NCBI RefSeq assembly: GCF_003968755.1
Contig: NZ_RYDL01000014.1
Coordinates: forward strand, 1 to 64,000
Length of the DNA stretch: 64,000 nucleotides
Origin: Flavobacterium sp. RSP15
GTDB taxonomy: Bacteria; Bacteroidota; Bacteroidia; Flavobacteriales; Flavobacteriaceae
Direction of reading: 5' to 3'
Below the pieces are notes generated by a model. The model was not told the origin of the DNA, searched no databases, and was given only the letters and a program-made list of their open reading frames with translations. The position numbers and the translations under genes are program-made. Shown piece after piece: positions 7,045-18,381 of this stretch (the first letter of the stretch is position 1; each line of letters begins with the position of its first letter).

Positions 7045-10000
7045 ATGATAACAAATCAAACTGAAAGATTGAATTTTGCCTCTACAAAAAATATTCCTGA
7101 TTATCCAGATTTTCTAGATGTTCAGGTTAAATCGTTTAAGGATTTTTTTCAATTAGAAACTAAATCTGACGAAAGAGGCGACGAAGGGCTTTACAATACC
7201 TTCATGGAAAACTTCCCAATTACTGATACAAGAAATAACTTTGTATTAGAATTCCTTGATTATTTTGTAGATCCGCCACGTTACACAATTCAAGAATGTA
7301 TAGAAAGAGGTCTTACGCATAGTGTACCCCTAAAAGCTAGGTTAAAACTATATTGTACAGATCCAGAACATGAAGATTTTGAGACTATTGTTCAGGATGT
7401 TTATCTTGGGACAATTCCATATATGACGCCAAGCGGTACTTTTGTTATTAATGGTGCTGAGCGTGTAGTTGTTTCTCAATTACACCGTTCTCCTGGTGTT
7501 TTCTTCGGGCAGTCATTTCATGCAAATGGAACAAAATTGTACTCTGCCAGAGTAATTCCTTTTAAGGGTTCTTGGATAGAATTTTCTACAGATATAAACA
7601 GCGTAATGTATGCTTATATTGACAGAAAGAAAAAATTACCTGTAACGACTTTATTCCGTGCAATTGGATTCGAAAGAGATAAGGATATCCTAGAGATTTT
7701 CGATCTTGCTGAGGAAATTAAAGTTTCTAAAACAGGACTTAAAAAATATATCGGTAGAAAATTAGCTGCTCGTGTATTGAATACATGGCATGAAGATTTT
7801 GTAGATGAGGATACTGGTGAAGTAGTTTCTATTGAACGTAACGAAATAATTCTTGATAGAGACACTATTATCGACAAAGATAATGTGGAAGAAATCATTG
7901 ATTCTAACGTTAAATCTATTTTGCTTCACAAAGAAGATGCTAATCAAGGAGATTATGCAATTATTCATAATACGTTGCAAAAAGATCCAACAAACTCTGA
8001 AAAAGAGGCTGTTGAGCATATCTACAGACAATTGCGTAATGCTGAACCGCCTGATGAAGAAACGGCTCGTGGTATTATCGATAAATTATTCTTTTCTGAT
8101 CAACGGTACAACTTAGGTGAAGTAGGTCGTTATAGAATAAATAAAAAATTAGGGTTGGATACTCCAATGGAAAAGCAAGTCTTGACCAAAGAAGATATCA
8201 TAACGATTGTTAAATATTTGATTGAATTAATTAACTCCAAAGCAGAGATTGATGATATTGATCACTTATCAAACCGTCGTGTACGAACAGTTGGAGAACA
8301 AATGTCACAACAGTTTGGTGTTGGTTTGGCGCGTATGGCCAGAACCATTAGAGAGCGAATGAACGTTAGGGATAACGAGGTGTTTACACCGATAGATTTG
8401 ATTAATGCTAAAACATTATCCTCTGTTATCAACTCTTTCTTTGGTACAAACCAGTTGTCTCAGTTTATGGATCAAACGAATCCATTAGCCGAGATTACGC
8501 ACAAAAGAAGATTATCTGCACTTGGACCAGGTGGACTTTCGAGAGAAAGAGCCGGATTTGAGGTGCGTGATGTTCACTATACGCATTATGGACGTTTATG
8601 TCCAATTGAAACTCCTGAGGGACCAAACATTGGTTTGATATCTTCTCTTGGTGTTTATGCTAAAGTAAACGGAATGGGTTTCATTGAGACTCCATACCGT
8701 AAAGTAACCAACGGAGTCGTAGATCTAGTGTCTACTCCTGTTTACTTGAGTGCAGAAGAAGAAGAAGGAATGATGATTGCTCAGGCAAACATAGAAATGG
8801 ATGCAGTAGGTAAGATTATCGCTGAAAATGTAATTGCCCGTCAGGAAGGTGATTTTCCAGTAATTGAGCCTTCAAAAGTGGATTATACAGATGTTGCTCC
8901 AAATCAAATTGCTTCTATTTCAGCCTCTTTGATTCCTTTCTTAGAACATGATGATGCGAATAGAGCCTTGATGGGATCTAACATGATGCGTCAGGCCGTA
9001 CCATTAATTCGTCCTGAAGCTCCTATTGTTGGAACTGGTTTAGAGCGTCAGGTTGCTTCGGATTCCAGAGTTTTAATTAACGCTGAAGGAGATGGAACTG
9101 TTGAATATGTTGATGCTAATATTATCACAATCAAATACGATCGTTCTGAAGAAGAAAGAATGGTGAGTTTTGAGTCAGATGAGAAAACATACAATCTAAT
9201 TAAATTTAGAAAAACCAATCAAGGTACTAGTATCAACTTGAAACCTATCGTAAGAAGAGGTGACAGAGTAGTTCTTGGTCAAGTATTGTCAGAAGGTTAT
9301 GCCACTCAAAATGGAGAACTTGCTTTAGGTCGTAACCTAAAAGTAGCGTTTATGCCATGGAAAGGATACAACTTTGAGGATGCGATTGTAATTTCTGAAA
9401 AAGTAGTTCGTGACGATATTTTTACCTCTATTCACGTGGATGATTATTCATTAGAAGTTAGAGATACTAAATTAGGTAACGAAGAATTGACGAACGATAT
9501 ACCGAACGTTTCTGAAGAAGCTACTAAAGATTTAGATGAAAATGGTATGATCAGAATTGGAGCCGAGGTTAAACCTGGTGACATTCTTATTGGAAAAATT
9601 ACTCCAAAAGGGGAATCAGATCCTACTCCGGAAGAGAAATTGCTTCGCGCAATCTTCGGGGACAAAGCAGGGGATGTAAAAGATGCTTCATTAAAAGCCT
9701 CTCCTTCTTTACATGGTGTTGTTTTAGACAAAAAATTGTTTGCAAGAGCGGTAAAAGATAAACGTAAACGTACGCAAGATAAAGATGCTTTAGGAGCACT
9801 TGAAATGGAGTTTGAAGTTAAATTTGTTGAATTAAAAGACAAATTGGTGGAAAAACTTTTCTTGATCGTAAACGGAAAAACATCTCAAGGGGTAATGAAT
9901 GATTTGGGTGAAGAAGTTTTACCAAAAGGTAAAAAATACACTCAAAAAATGCTTTATGCGGTTGAAGATTTTGCTCACTTAAGTAAAGGTCAATGGGTTG

Positions 10001-10857
10001 CTGATGATGCAACTAATAAAATGGTAAATGATTTAATTCATAACTATAAAATTAAATTGAACGATTTACAAGGGGCTTTGCGTAGAGAGAAATTCACTAT
10101 CACTGTTGGAGATGAATTGCCAGCAGGAATCTTGAAACTAGCGAAAGTATATATTGCCAAAAAACGTAAGTTGAAAGTTGGGGATAAAATGGCGGGACGT
10201 CACGGTAACAAAGGTATTGTTGCTCGTATTGTTCGTCATGAAGATATGCCTTTCCTTGAAGACGGAACGCCAGTTGATATCGTGTTGAACCCACTTGGTG
10301 TACCTTCACGTATGAACATTGGTCAAATTTATGAAACAGTTCTTGGTTGGGCGGGACAAAACTTGGGTAGAAAATTTGCTACACCAATTTTTGACGGAGC
10401 AACCCTTGATCAAATCAATGAATTGACTGATGAAGCTGGAATACCACGTTTTGGACATACACATTTATATGATGGTGGTACAGGAGAACGTTTCCATCAA
10501 GCTGCAACCGTAGGAGTTATCTACATGTTGAAACTTGGGCACATGGTTGACGATAAAATGCACGCACGTTCTATAGGTCCGTACTCATTGATTACGCAAC
10601 AACCACTTGGAGGTAAAGCTCAATTTGGAGGACAGCGTTTTGGAGAGATGGAAGTTTGGGCACTTGAGGCTTATGGAGCATCAAGTACACTTAGAGAAAT
10701 CTTGACTGTGAAGTCTGATGATGTTATCGGTAGAGCAAAAACGTATGAAGCAATCGTAAAAGGTGAATCTATGCCAGAACCAGGATTACCGGAATCATTC
10801 AATGTATTGATGCATGAATTGAAAGGTCTTGGACTTGACATTCGTCTAGAAGAATAG
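7045..10857 (+). CDS. rpoB: RNA polymerase beta subunit
   Basis: A 1270-residue beta subunit with all main regions: protrusion and lobe, the rifampicin pocket ([13 protein letters not shown] near residue 465, then [13 protein letters not shown]), and the C-terminal switch and clamp segments ([13 protein letters not shown]). The rifampicin-contact residues seen here are those of sensitive wild-type enzymes. The ATG at 7045 (M-I-T-N-Q-T) is preferred to a TTG at 7042. The leader of about 270 nt contains the attenuator at 6796 and a weak hairpin near 6990-7015. Confidence 0.98.
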   Translation: MITNQTERLNFASTKNIPDYPDFLDVQVKSFKDFFQLETKSDERGDEGLYNTFMENFPITDTRNNFVLEFLDYFVDPPRYTIQECIERGLTHSVPLKARLKLYCTDPEHEDFETIVQDVYLGTIPYMTPSGTFVINGAERVVVSQLHRSPGVFFGQSFHANGTKLYSARVIPFKGSWIEFSTDINSVMYAYIDRKKKLPVTTLFRAIGFERDKDILEIFDLAEEIKVSKTGLKKYIGRKLAARVLNTWHEDFVDEDTGEVVSIERNEIILDRDTIIDKDNVEEIIDSNVKSILLHKEDANQGDYAIIHNTLQKDPTNSEKEAVEHIYRQLRNAEPPDEETARGIIDKLFFSDQRYNLGEVGRYRINKKLGLDTPMEKQVLTKEDIITIVKYLIELINSKAEIDDIDHLSNRRVRTVGEQMSQQFGVGLARMARTIRERMNVRDNEVFTPIDLINAKTLSSVINSFFGTNQLSQFMDQTNPLAEITHKRRLSALGPGGLSRERAGFEVRDVHYTHYGRLCPIETPEGPNIGLISSLGVYAKVNGMGFIETPYRKVTNGVVDLVSTPVYLSAEEEEGMMIAQANIEMDAVGKIIAENVIARQEGDFPVIEPSKVDYTDVAPNQIASISASLIPFLEHDDANRALMGSNMMRQAVPLIRPEAPIVGTGLERQVASDSRVLINAEGDGTVEYVDANIITIKYDRSEEERMVSFESDEKTYNLIKFRKTNQGTSINLKPIVRRGDRVVLGQVLSEGYATQNGELALGRNLKVAFMPWKGYNFEDAIVISEKVVRDDIFTSIHVDDYSLEVRDTKLGNEELTNDIPNVSEEATKDLDENGMIRIGAEVKPGDILIGKITPKGESDPTPEEKLLRAIFGDKAGDVKDASLKASPSLHGVVLDKKLFARAVKDKRKRTQDKDALGALEMEFEVKFVELKDKLVEKLFLIVNGKTSQGVMNDLGEEVLPKGKKYTQKMLYAVEDFAHLSKGQWVADDATNKMVNDLIHNYKIKLNDLQGALRREKFTITVGDELPAGILKLAKVYIAKKRKLKVGDKMAGRHGNKGIVARIVRHEDMPFLEDGTPVDIVLNPLGVPSRMNIGQIYETVLGWAGQNLGRKFATPIFDGATLDQINELTDEAGIPRFGHTHLYDGGTGERFHQAATVGVIYMLKLGHMVDDKMHARSIGPYSLITQQPLGGKAQFGGQRFGEMEVWALEAYGASSTLREILTVKSDDVIGRAKTYEAIVKGESMPEPGLPESFNVLMHELKGLGLDIRLEE

Positions 10858-11182
10858 AAGTTTAGTATTCAATGTTCAGTATTTAGTAATCAGTGATAAA
10901 CTGAACACTAAATTCTGAATACTGAACACTTTTTTAAAAGAGTTTTTAGGATTTATACCCGTAACCCGTTCCGATTTTTTATTTAAACCCAATTGGTTTT
11001 ATAAATAGCACTTCAAAATTTTTATTTGAAGTTTAGAGAAGTAATTCGAGGTAATGTTTAAGTCTAAAGTTTGAAAGTCTAAAGTCTAAAGTCATCCGTG
11101 GCTTTAAAAACTTTATGACATTTGACTTTAAGACTGAAATAAAATTAATTTTTTAATTGCAAATAAATCAATAGTAAAAACT
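10858..11182 (+). repeat. Repetitive spacer between rpoB and rpoC
   Basis: This 325-nt gap has no gene. It holds an imperfect palindrome at about 10868-10937 built from variants of TGTTCAGTATTTAG and its complement and ending in six T, and three copies of AGTCTAAAG at 11061, 11076 and 11083. Many bacteria have under 100 nt here. Confidence 0.65.
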
Positions 11183-14100
11183 ATGATGAATAATAGAAAT
11201 AATAACAATAAAGATAAAAACCCTGTAAAAAGGTTTAATAAAATCTCCATAGGACTTGCTTCTCCTGAATCGATCTTGAAAGAATCAAGAGGTGAAGTAT
11301 TGAAACCTGAAACTATCAATTATAGAACGCACAAACCGGAGCGTGATGGTCTTTTCTGTGAACGTATTTTTGGACCAGTAAAAGATTTTGAATGTGCTTG
11401 TGGTAAGTATAAAAGAATTCGCTACAAAGGAATCATCTGTGACCGTTGTGGTGTAGAAGTAACGGAGAAAAAAGTACGAAGAGACAGAGTAGGTCACATC
11501 AATCTTGTTGTGCCTATTGCTCATATCTGGTATTTCCGTTCTCTTCCAAACAAAATTGGTTATATCCTTGGACTTCCATCTAAGAAATTAGATATGATTA
11601 TTTACTACGAAAGATACGTAGTAATCCAAGCTGGTATCGCTAAAAATGCAGAAGGTGAATCAGTACAAAGATTAGACTTTTTGACAGAAGAAGAATATTT
11701 AAATATTTTAGATACGCTTCCTGCTGACAACCAATATCTTGATGATTTTGATCCTAATAAATTTGTTGCCAAAATGGGAGCAGAATGTATTATGGACTTA
11801 TTGGCAAGAATTGATTTAGATCAATTGTCTTACCAATTAAGACACAATGCTAACAATGAAACGTCTAAACAACGTAAAACGGAAGCATTAAAAAGATTAC
11901 AAGTTGTGGAATCTTTCCGTGAGTCTAACTTGAACCGTGAAAACCGTCCGGAATGGATGATTATGAAAGTGGTACCCGTTATTCCACCAGAATTACGTCC
12001 GCTTGTGCCACTTGATGGAGGTCGTTTTGCAACTTCAGATTTGAATGATTTATACCGTCGTGTAATTATACGTAACAACCGTTTGAAAAGATTAATGGAG
12101 ATTAAAGCTCCGGAAGTTATTTTAAGAAACGAGAAACGTATGTTGCAGGAATCGGTAGATTCACTTTTTGACAATACGCGTAAAGCATCTGCAGTAAAAA
12201 CAGAATCAAACCGTCCATTGAAATCACTTTCGGATTCCCTAAAAGGAAAACAAGGTCGTTTCCGTCAAAACTTACTTGGAAAACGTGTAGATTATTCTGC
12301 TCGTTCGGTAATTGTTGTTGGACCAGAATTGAAATTGTCTGAATGTGGTATCCCTAAAGATATGGCAGCTGAATTATACAAACCTTTCGTTATCCGTAAA
12401 TTGATAGAAAGAGGAATTGTAAAAACGGTTAAATCAGCTAAGAAAATAATAGATAAGAAAGAGCCTGTAGTTTGGGATATCCTTGAAAATGTGATCAAAG
12501 GGCACCCAATATTACTGAATCGTGCTCCTACTTTGCACAGATTAGGTATCCAAGCATTCCAACCAAAATTAATTGAAGGAAAAGCAATCCAATTGCACCC
12601 TTTAGTGTGTACTGCATTTAATGCGGATTTTGATGGGGATCAAATGGCAGTTCACTTGCCATTAGGACCTGAAGCTATTTTGGAAGCGCAACTATTAATG
12701 TTGGGTTCTCACAATATCTTGAATCCTGCAAATGGTGCTCCAATTACGGTACCTTCTCAGGATATGGTTTTGGGTCTGTATTATATGACCAAAGAACGTT
12801 TATCTACTCCTGAGCTTAAAATTTTAGGTGAAGGGATCACTTTTTATTCTGCGGAAGAAGTAAATATTGCTTTGAATGAAGGCAGATTAGAATTGAATGC
12901 TTCAGTGAAAATTAGAGCAAAACATTTTAATGAAGCAGGAGAATTAGTTTTCCAAATTATTAAAACTACTGCAGGCCGTGTATTATTTAATGAAGTAGTA
13001 CCAGAAGCTGCAGGATATATCAATGATGTATTGACTAAGAAAAACCTTAGAGATATTATCGGACACGTTTTAAGCGCTACCGATGTACCTACAACTGCGG
13101 TTTTCTTGGATAATATGAAAGACATGGGATACAAATTTGCCTTCAAAGGTGGTTTGTCATTCTCTCTTGGGGATATTAGAATTCCGGATCAAAAACCTAA
13201 ATTAATTGCAGATGCCAGAGAACAAGTTCAAGGTATTTCTGCTAATTATAATATGGGTTTGATTACTAATAACGAACGGTACAACCAAGTTATTGATGTA
13301 TGGACTTCTGCGAATGCTCAACTTACAGAGTTAGCAATGAAAAACATTAGAGAAGACCAACAAGGTTTCAACTCGGTGTATATGATGCTTGATTCTGGAG
13401 CAAGGGGTTCCAAAGAACAAATTCGTCAGTTAACTGGTATGCGTGGTTTGATGGCTAAGCCAAAAAAATCTACTGCTGGTGGTGGTGAAATTATTGAAAA
13501 CCCTATTCTTTCTAACTTTAAAGAAGGTCTTTCTATCCTTGAGTATTTTATTTCTACTCACGGTGCGCGTAAAGGTCTTGCGGATACGGCTTTGAAAACA
13601 GCCGATGCAGGATATTTAACAAGAAGATTGCATGATGTATCGCAAGATGTTATTGTAAACATCGAAGACTGTGGTACATTAAGAGGTGTTGAAGTTTCGG
13701 CATTGAAGAAAAATGAAGAAATTGTAGAATCACTTGGAGAAAGAATTTTAGGGCGTGTCGCTTTACAAGACTTAATCAACCCTTTGACCAGTGAGATTTT
13801 AGTTCATTCTGGGGAGCAAATCACAGAGGTTATCATGAAAGCAATTGATGCTTCTCCTATCGAGAAAGTAGAAGTGCGTTCTCCGTTAACTTGTGAAGCG
13901 CTAAAAGGTATTTGTGCCAAATGTTACGGTAGAAATCTAGCTACCGGAAAAATGACACAAAGAGGTGAGGCAGTTGGTGTAATTGCAGCACAATCTATTG
14001 GAGAACCTGGAACACAGTTAACATTACGTACTTTCCACGTTGGTGGGGTTGCGGGTGGTATTTCTGAAGAGTCTAGTATCGTTACTAAATTTAACGGTAA

Positions 14101-15496
14101 ACTGGAAATTGAAGATTTAAAAACTGTTAAAGGCGAAGATAATGACGGTAATGCAGTGGATATTGTAGTATCTCGTTCTTCTGAATTGAAATTAATCGAT
14201 GAAAGAACTGGTATTTTATTGAGTACAAATAATATTCCTTACGGTTCAAGTATTTTCGTTAAAGACGGCCAGTCTGTTGTTAAAGGAGATGTGATCTGTA
14301 AATGGGATCCTTATAATGGGGTTATCGTATCTGAGTTTACCGGTAAGATTGCTTATGAAGAATTAGAGCAAGGTCAATCATTCATGGTTGAAATTGATGA
14401 GCAAACTGGTTTCCAAGAAAAGGTAATTTCTGAATCCAGAGCTAAAAAATTAATTCCTACTTTATTGGTTTACGGTAAAGACAATGAATTGATTCGTTCG
14501 TATAACTTACCTGTTGGAGCCCACTTGATGGTTGAAAATGGTGAAAAAATTAAAGCCGGTAAAGTGTTGGTGAAAATTCCGCGTCGTTCTTCTAAATCAG
14601 GAGATATTACAGGAGGTTTGCCTAGAATTACTGAGTTGTTAGAAGCTCGTAATCCTTCAAACCCAGCAGTTGTTTCTGAAATTGATGGTGTTGTTTCTTT
14701 TGGAAAAATCAAAAGAGGAAACCGTGAGGTTGTTATTGAATCTAAATTTGGTGACATTAGAAAATACTTGGTTAAATTATCAAGCCAAATTCTAGTTCAG
14801 GAAAATGACTTTGTAAGAGCAGGTGTACCGTTGTCAGATGGTGCTATTACTCCGGATGATATTTTAAGAATCCAAGGGCCAGCAGCTGTTCAACAGTATT
14901 TGGTTAACGAAATTCAAGAAGTATACCGTTTGCAAGGGGTGAAAATTAACGACAAGCACTTTGAAGTAGTAATACGTCAGATGATGCGTAAGGTAAGAGT
15001 GCAAGATCCAGGTGACACGTTGTTCTTAGAAGATCAATTAATTCATACAAAAGACTTTATCTTTCAAAATGATAAATTATATGGTATGAAAGTCGTGGAA
15101 GATGCTGGCGATTCTGGCGCTTTGAAAGAAGGACAAATTATTACGCCTCGTGAGTTGCGCGATGAAAATTCTCTTTTGAAACGTACCGATAAAAATCTTG
15201 TTGTGGCTCGTGATGTCGTTACTGCAACTGCAACACCAGTCTTACAAGGTATTACAAGAGCCTCCCTTCAAACCAAATCATTTATATCAGCGGCTTCTTT
15301 CCAAGAAACGACTAAAGTATTGAACGAAGCTGCTGTTGCAGGTAAAATCGATTACTTAGAAGGATTGAAAGAAAATGTAATTGTTGGACATAGAATCCCT
15401 GCCGGAACGGGTATGAGAGAATATGACAATACAATTGTAGGTTCAAAAGAAGATTACAACGATATGATGGCTAATAAAGAAGAATATATTTATTAA
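11183..15496 (+). CDS. rpoC: RNA polymerase beta' subunit
   Basis: A 1437-residue beta' subunit. The zinc-binding cysteines C-A-C-G...C-D-R-C-G are near residues 71-90; the catalytic magnesium site N-A-D-F-D-G-D-Q is at 480-487 (Asp 482, 484 and 486); the bridge helix and trigger loop segments ([16 protein letters not shown]) follow. Two adjacent ATGs could start it (11183, 11186). It follows rpoB after the repetitive spacer and leads into the DUF3467 gene 2 nt later. Confidence 0.98.
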   Translation: MMNNRNNNNKDKNPVKRFNKISIGLASPESILKESRGEVLKPETINYRTHKPERDGLFCERIFGPVKDFECACGKYKRIRYKGIICDRCGVEVTEKKVRRDRVGHINLVVPIAHIWYFRSLPNKIGYILGLPSKKLDMIIYYERYVVIQAGIAKNAEGESVQRLDFLTEEEYLNILDTLPADNQYLDDFDPNKFVAKMGAECIMDLLARIDLDQLSYQLRHNANNETSKQRKTEALKRLQVVESFRESNLNRENRPEWMIMKVVPVIPPELRPLVPLDGGRFATSDLNDLYRRVIIRNNRLKRLMEIKAPEVILRNEKRMLQESVDSLFDNTRKASAVKTESNRPLKSLSDSLKGKQGRFRQNLLGKRVDYSARSVIVVGPELKLSECGIPKDMAAELYKPFVIRKLIERGIVKTVKSAKKIIDKKEPVVWDILENVIKGHPILLNRAPTLHRLGIQAFQPKLIEGKAIQLHPLVCTAFNADFDGDQMAVHLPLGPEAILEAQLLMLGSHNILNPANGAPITVPSQDMVLGLYYMTKERLSTPELKILGEGITFYSAEEVNIALNEGRLELNASVKIRAKHFNEAGELVFQIIKTTAGRVLFNEVVPEAAGYINDVLTKKNLRDIIGHVLSATDVPTTAVFLDNMKDMGYKFAFKGGLSFSLGDIRIPDQKPKLIADAREQVQGISANYNMGLITNNERYNQVIDVWTSANAQLTELAMKNIREDQQGFNSVYMMLDSGARGSKEQIRQLTGMRGLMAKPKKSTAGGGEIIENPILSNFKEGLSILEYFISTHGARKGLADTALKTADAGYLTRRLHDVSQDVIVNIEDCGTLRGVEVSALKKNEEIVESLGERILGRVALQDLINPLTSEILVHSGEQITEVIMKAIDASPIEKVEVRSPLTCEALKGICAKCYGRNLATGKMTQRGEAVGVIAAQSIGEPGTQLTLRTFHVGGVAGGISEESSIVTKFNGKLEIEDLKTVKGEDNDGNAVDIVVSRSSELKLIDERTGILLSTNNIPYGSSIFVKDGQSVVKGDVICKWDPYNGVIVSEFTGKIAYEELEQGQSFMVEIDEQTGFQEKVISESRAKKLIPTLLVYGKDNELIRSYNLPVGAHLMVENGEKIKAGKVLVKIPRRSSKSGDITGGLPRITELLEARNPSNPAVVSEIDGVVSFGKIKRGNREVVIESKFGDIRKYLVKLSSQILVQENDFVRAGVPLSDGAITPDDILRIQGPAAVQQYLVNEIQEVYRLQGVKINDKHFEVVIRQMMRKVRVQDPGDTLFLEDQLIHTKDFIFQNDKLYGMKVVEDAGDSGALKEGQIITPRELRDENSLLKRTDKNLVVARDVVTATATPVLQGITRASLQTKSFISAASFQETTKVLNEAAVAGKIDYLEGLKENVIVGHRIPAGTGMREYDNTIVGSKEDYNDMMANKEEYIY

Positions 15497-15498
15497 GT

Positions 15499-15810
15499 AT
15501 GAGTAATTCAAATCAACAACAAGAACAAATCAACATTGAGTTGGATGAGAAAATTGCCGAAGGAATTTATTCCAATTTGGCGATAATCAATCATTCGTCT
15601 TCTGAATTTGTTTTAGATTTTGTAAGCATCATGCCCGGCATACCTAAGGCTAAGGTAAAAGCAAGAATTGTCTTGACACCACAGCATGCTAAAAGATTGT
15701 TGAAAGCAATCGGAGAAAACATTCATCGTTTTGAAGTCGCTCATGGCGAAATAAAAGATACTGAACAAGCCCCGATTCCGCTTAATTTTGGTCCTGCGGG
15801 ACAAGCATAA
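15499..15810 (+). CDS. DUF3467 protein
   Basis: A 103-residue protein of the DUF3467 family: a short Q/E-rich start, then I-Y-S-N-L-A-I-I-N-H-S-S-S-E-F-V-L-D-F and the V-L-T-P-Q-H-A-K-R-L-L-K-A helix. It begins 2 nt after rpoC, so it is in the rpoBC transcript and is followed by its terminator. The function is not known; the fold and its fixed place behind rpoC in Bacteroidetes suggest a role tied to expression of the operon, but that is inference. Confidence 0.88.
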   Translation: MSNSNQQQEQINIELDEKIAEGIYSNLAIINHSSSEFVLDFVSIMPGIPKAKVKARIVLTPQHAKRLLKAIGENIHRFEVAHGEIKDTEQAPIPLNFGPAGQA

Positions 15811-15816
15811 TACCTT

Positions 15817-15844
15817 TAAAGGCTCCAGAAATGGAGCCTTTTTT
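15817..15844 (+). terminator. Terminator of the rpoBC transcript
   Basis: A 9-bp stem AAGGCTCCA/TGGAGCCTT with a GAAA loop, followed by six T. It ends the rpoB-rpoC-DUF3467 unit. Confidence 0.9.
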
Positions 15845-16102
15845 ATTTACGGCTATTTTTTCCCAGTCTAGAATTTTTGATTTCATTTTTGATTCGTGGT
15901 GTTAATTAGCTGTTTTTGTATGTAGGTTTTATGAATAAATTAGTATATCCAACCATCAAATCTGTGTTTTACAGCGCCTATTTGTACTTTGAACGGGTAT
16001 AATGGCACTTCATCGAAAATATTTCCGATTCATTTATAAATGATAAAGTTTCATGATCGAGATGGAAAAAACACATGCTGTCTATTGTAAAATGTAACGG
16101 AT

Positions 16103-16469
16103 ATGAACTATTTATCTTTAAAAACAACTAAAAATACAGGATGTAATCGTTTCCTTTTGCTTGTTTTTATCCTAGTAACAAATATTTCTGTTTTTGCATA
16201 AACCGAGATAAACTTAGTTGATGTGAATACAGTAGCAGTTGGTACAACTACAAAACAAGAGAATGTTTCAACAGTTTCTGCTTCAAATTCTAACAGTATG
16301 CATTTTATATTGTGGTTTATGGGTTCAAAACAAGATCCTAATAGCACAATTTCTATAGAAGGAATAAACGCTAAAAAAATAAATAATCACATTAGGAGTT
16401 GCTCCAAATAGGCTGCTAATAAAGGCTTTGTTGAAAAAATCGGTAAATTTAGAAAACATGATTGCTTGA
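16103..16469 (+). pseudogene. Broken gene for a small secreted protein
   Basis: An ATG at 16103 starts a typical signal peptide (about 32 residues, F-L-L-L-V-F-I-L-V-T-N-I-S-V-F-A) that runs into TAA at 16199-16201. In the same frame the sequence continues with T-E-I-N-L-V-D-V-N and M-H-F-I-L-W-F-M-G-S-K-Q-D-P-N to a stop at 16411. Near 16380, in an A-run, a shift of frame would give a natural-looking end: I-I-T-L-G-V-A-P-N-R-L-L-I-K-A-L-L-K-K up to TGA at 16467. So there appear to be two lesions: one nonsense change right at the signal cleavage site and one frameshift. I recall similar small secreted proteins in Flavobacterium, without known function. A sequencing error could explain either lesion. 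Confidence 0.65.
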
Positions 16470-16491
16470 GTATAATGCGATTTTAAAACAT

Positions 16492-16526
16492 AAAAAAACG
16501 CTAATTTTAGAAATTAGCGTTTTTTT
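16492..16526. terminator. Bidirectional terminator
   Basis: Stem AAACGCTAATTT/AAATTAGCGTTT with a 3-nt loop, A-run before and T-run after. It can end both the broken gene at left (+) and prfC at right (-). Confidence 0.85.
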
Positions 16527-16603
16527 ATGCCTTTATTTTTTATGCCTGTGTTATTCAAGACCTGCATTTAATTCCATTAGGGAGCTTTACTTTATATTAA
16601 GAA

Positions 16604-18193
16604 TTACTCAAATTCAGAAGTAAAGAATAACTTAACATTTGGATATTTATTTTGTGTCATTTGAATTGTGAAATCAGAATCAGCCAGAAATACTAATTGT
16701 CCGTATTTATCATGTGCCAAGAATTTTTGTTTGATTCTTCTGAATTCTTTGAACTCTTCGCTTTTTGGATCGTTTGGTTTTACCCAACATGCTTTGTGTA
16801 CGGGGAAATTTTCATAGGTACATTTTGCGCCATATTCGTGTTCTAAACGGTATTGGATCACCTCGTATTGTAGGGCTCCAACCGTTCCAATGATTTTTCT
16901 GTTGTTCATTTCCAAAGTAAATAACTGCGCCACACCTTCATCCATCAACTGATCGATTCCTTTGTCCAGTTGTTTGGCTTTCATGGGATCTGCATTATTA
17001 ATGTATCGGAAATGTTCCGGGGAGAAGCTCGGAATCCCTTTAAAACTCATGATTTCTCCTTCGGTCAATGTATCTCCAATTTTGAAATTTCCGGTATCAT
17101 GTAAGCCAACAATATCACCTGGATAGGAAATGTCTACAATTTCTTTCTTTTCGGCAAAAAAAGCATTTGGACTCGAAAATTTTAAGTTTTTCTTCTGACG
17201 CACGTGGTAATACGGTTTGTTTCTTTCGAAAGTTCCGGATACTATTTTTATAAAGGCCAGACGATCTCTGTGTTTTGGATCCATATTGGCATGGATTTTA
17301 AACACAAATCCTGTCATTTTTTCCTCTGTGGGATCTACTAATCGGGTTTCCGAATCTTTTGGTCTTGGTGATGGAGCAATTTGAACAAAACAGTCCAATA
17401 ATTCTCTAACTCCAAAATTATTCAATGCCGAACCAAAAAATACAGGTTGTAGTTTTCCGTCTAAATAATCCTGACGATCAAATTTAGGATAAACTTCATC
17501 AATCAACTCTAGTTCTTCCCGCAAGCTGTCAGCTGGTTTTTGACCGATAATTTTTTCTAATTCGGGATTTTTAACATCGGAGAAAGCAATTGTTTCTTCA
17601 ATATTTTTACGGCTGTCACCGCTAAATAAGTTGATGTTTTGCTCCCAAAGGTTGTAGATTCCTTGAAAATCATAGCCCATTCCTATTGGGAAACTTAATG
17701 GTGTAACTGTTAAGCCTAGTTTCTGTTCCACTTCATCCATCAAGTCAAAAGCGTCTTTTCCTTCTCGGTCTAATTTATTGATGAATACGATAATTGGAAT
17801 TTTTCGCATTCTACAAACGGCCACTAATTTCTCTGTTTGTTCTTCAACACCTTTGGCAACATCAATTACAACAATAACGCTGTCAACAGCTGTTAAGGTT
17901 CTAAAAGTGTCCTCCGCAAAATCCTTGTGACCTGGCGTATCGAGAATGTTTATCTTTTTGTCTTTATAATTGAAAGCCAAAACCGAAGTAGAAACCGAAA
18001 TTCCTCTCTGGCGTTCAATTTCCATAAAGTCACTGGTAGCGCCTTTTTTGATTTTATTGTTTTTTACAGCACCTGCCTCTTGAATCGCACCACCAAAAAG
18101 GAGGAGTTTTTCTGTAAGTGTTGTTTTTCCGGCATCAGGATGTGAGATAATCCCAAAAGTTCTTCTGCGTTGTATTTCTTCTAAAAAGCCCAT
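16604..18193 (-). CDS. prfC: Peptide chain release factor 3
   Basis: A 529-residue translational GTPase. G1 is H-P-D-A-G-K-T-T-L-T-E-K, switch II region is D-T-P-G-H-K-D-F, and G4 is N-K-L-D-R. RF3 removes RF1/RF2 from the ribosome after peptide release. The start at 18193 (M-G-F-L-E-E-I-Q-R-R-R-T-F-G) is the usual family start; an in-frame ATG 21 nt upstream is less likely. It stands alone between two terminators. Confidence 0.95.
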   Translation of the reverse strand: MGFLEEIQRRRTFGIISHPDAGKTTLTEKLLLFGGAIQEAGAVKNNKIKKGATSDFMEIERQRGISVSTSVLAFNYKDKKINILDTPGHKDFAEDTFRTLTAVDSVIVVIDVAKGVEEQTEKLVAVCRMRKIPIIVFINKLDREGKDAFDLMDEVEQKLGLTVTPLSFPIGMGYDFQGIYNLWEQNINLFSGDSRKNIEETIAFSDVKNPELEKIIGQKPADSLREELELIDEVYPKFDRQDYLDGKLQPVFFGSALNNFGVRELLDCFVQIAPSPRPKDSETRLVDPTEEKMTGFVFKIHANMDPKHRDRLAFIKIVSGTFERNKPYYHVRQKKNLKFSSPNAFFAEKKEIVDISYPGDIVGLHDTGNFKIGDTLTEGEIMSFKGIPSFSPEHFRYINNADPMKAKQLDKGIDQLMDEGVAQLFTLEMNNRKIIGTVGALQYEVIQYRLEHEYGAKCTYENFPVHKACWVKPNDPKSEEFKEFRRIKQKFLAHDKYGQLVFLADSDFTIQMTQNKYPNVKLFFTSEFE

Positions 18194-18333
18194 ATTTATA
18201 TCAATAGTGTGCAAAAGTACTATTTATAAATGCCAATTAAAAAAATTGTATCCGCTAATTGGAATAGATTGGTTTTGAAGTTGCAATTCATGCGATTATA
18301 ATTCACTATTAGAAATGCGATGATTTAATAAAT

Positions 18334-18365
18334 GATAAAAAGAAGGCTATCTTTTCAGACAGCCT
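18334..18365 (-). terminator. Terminator of the amylase gene
   Basis: An 8-bp stem (18344-18351 with 18358-18365, one G-U pair); on the minus strand it is followed by TCTTTTTAT. Confidence 0.65.
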
Positions 18366-18381
18366 CGATGATATTTACATG

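Noticed and set aside
7614-8116. Several open frames of 80-95 codons on both strands inside rpoB
   Set aside because: They are shadows of the rpoB coding frame; their translations have no signal, domain or sensible composition.
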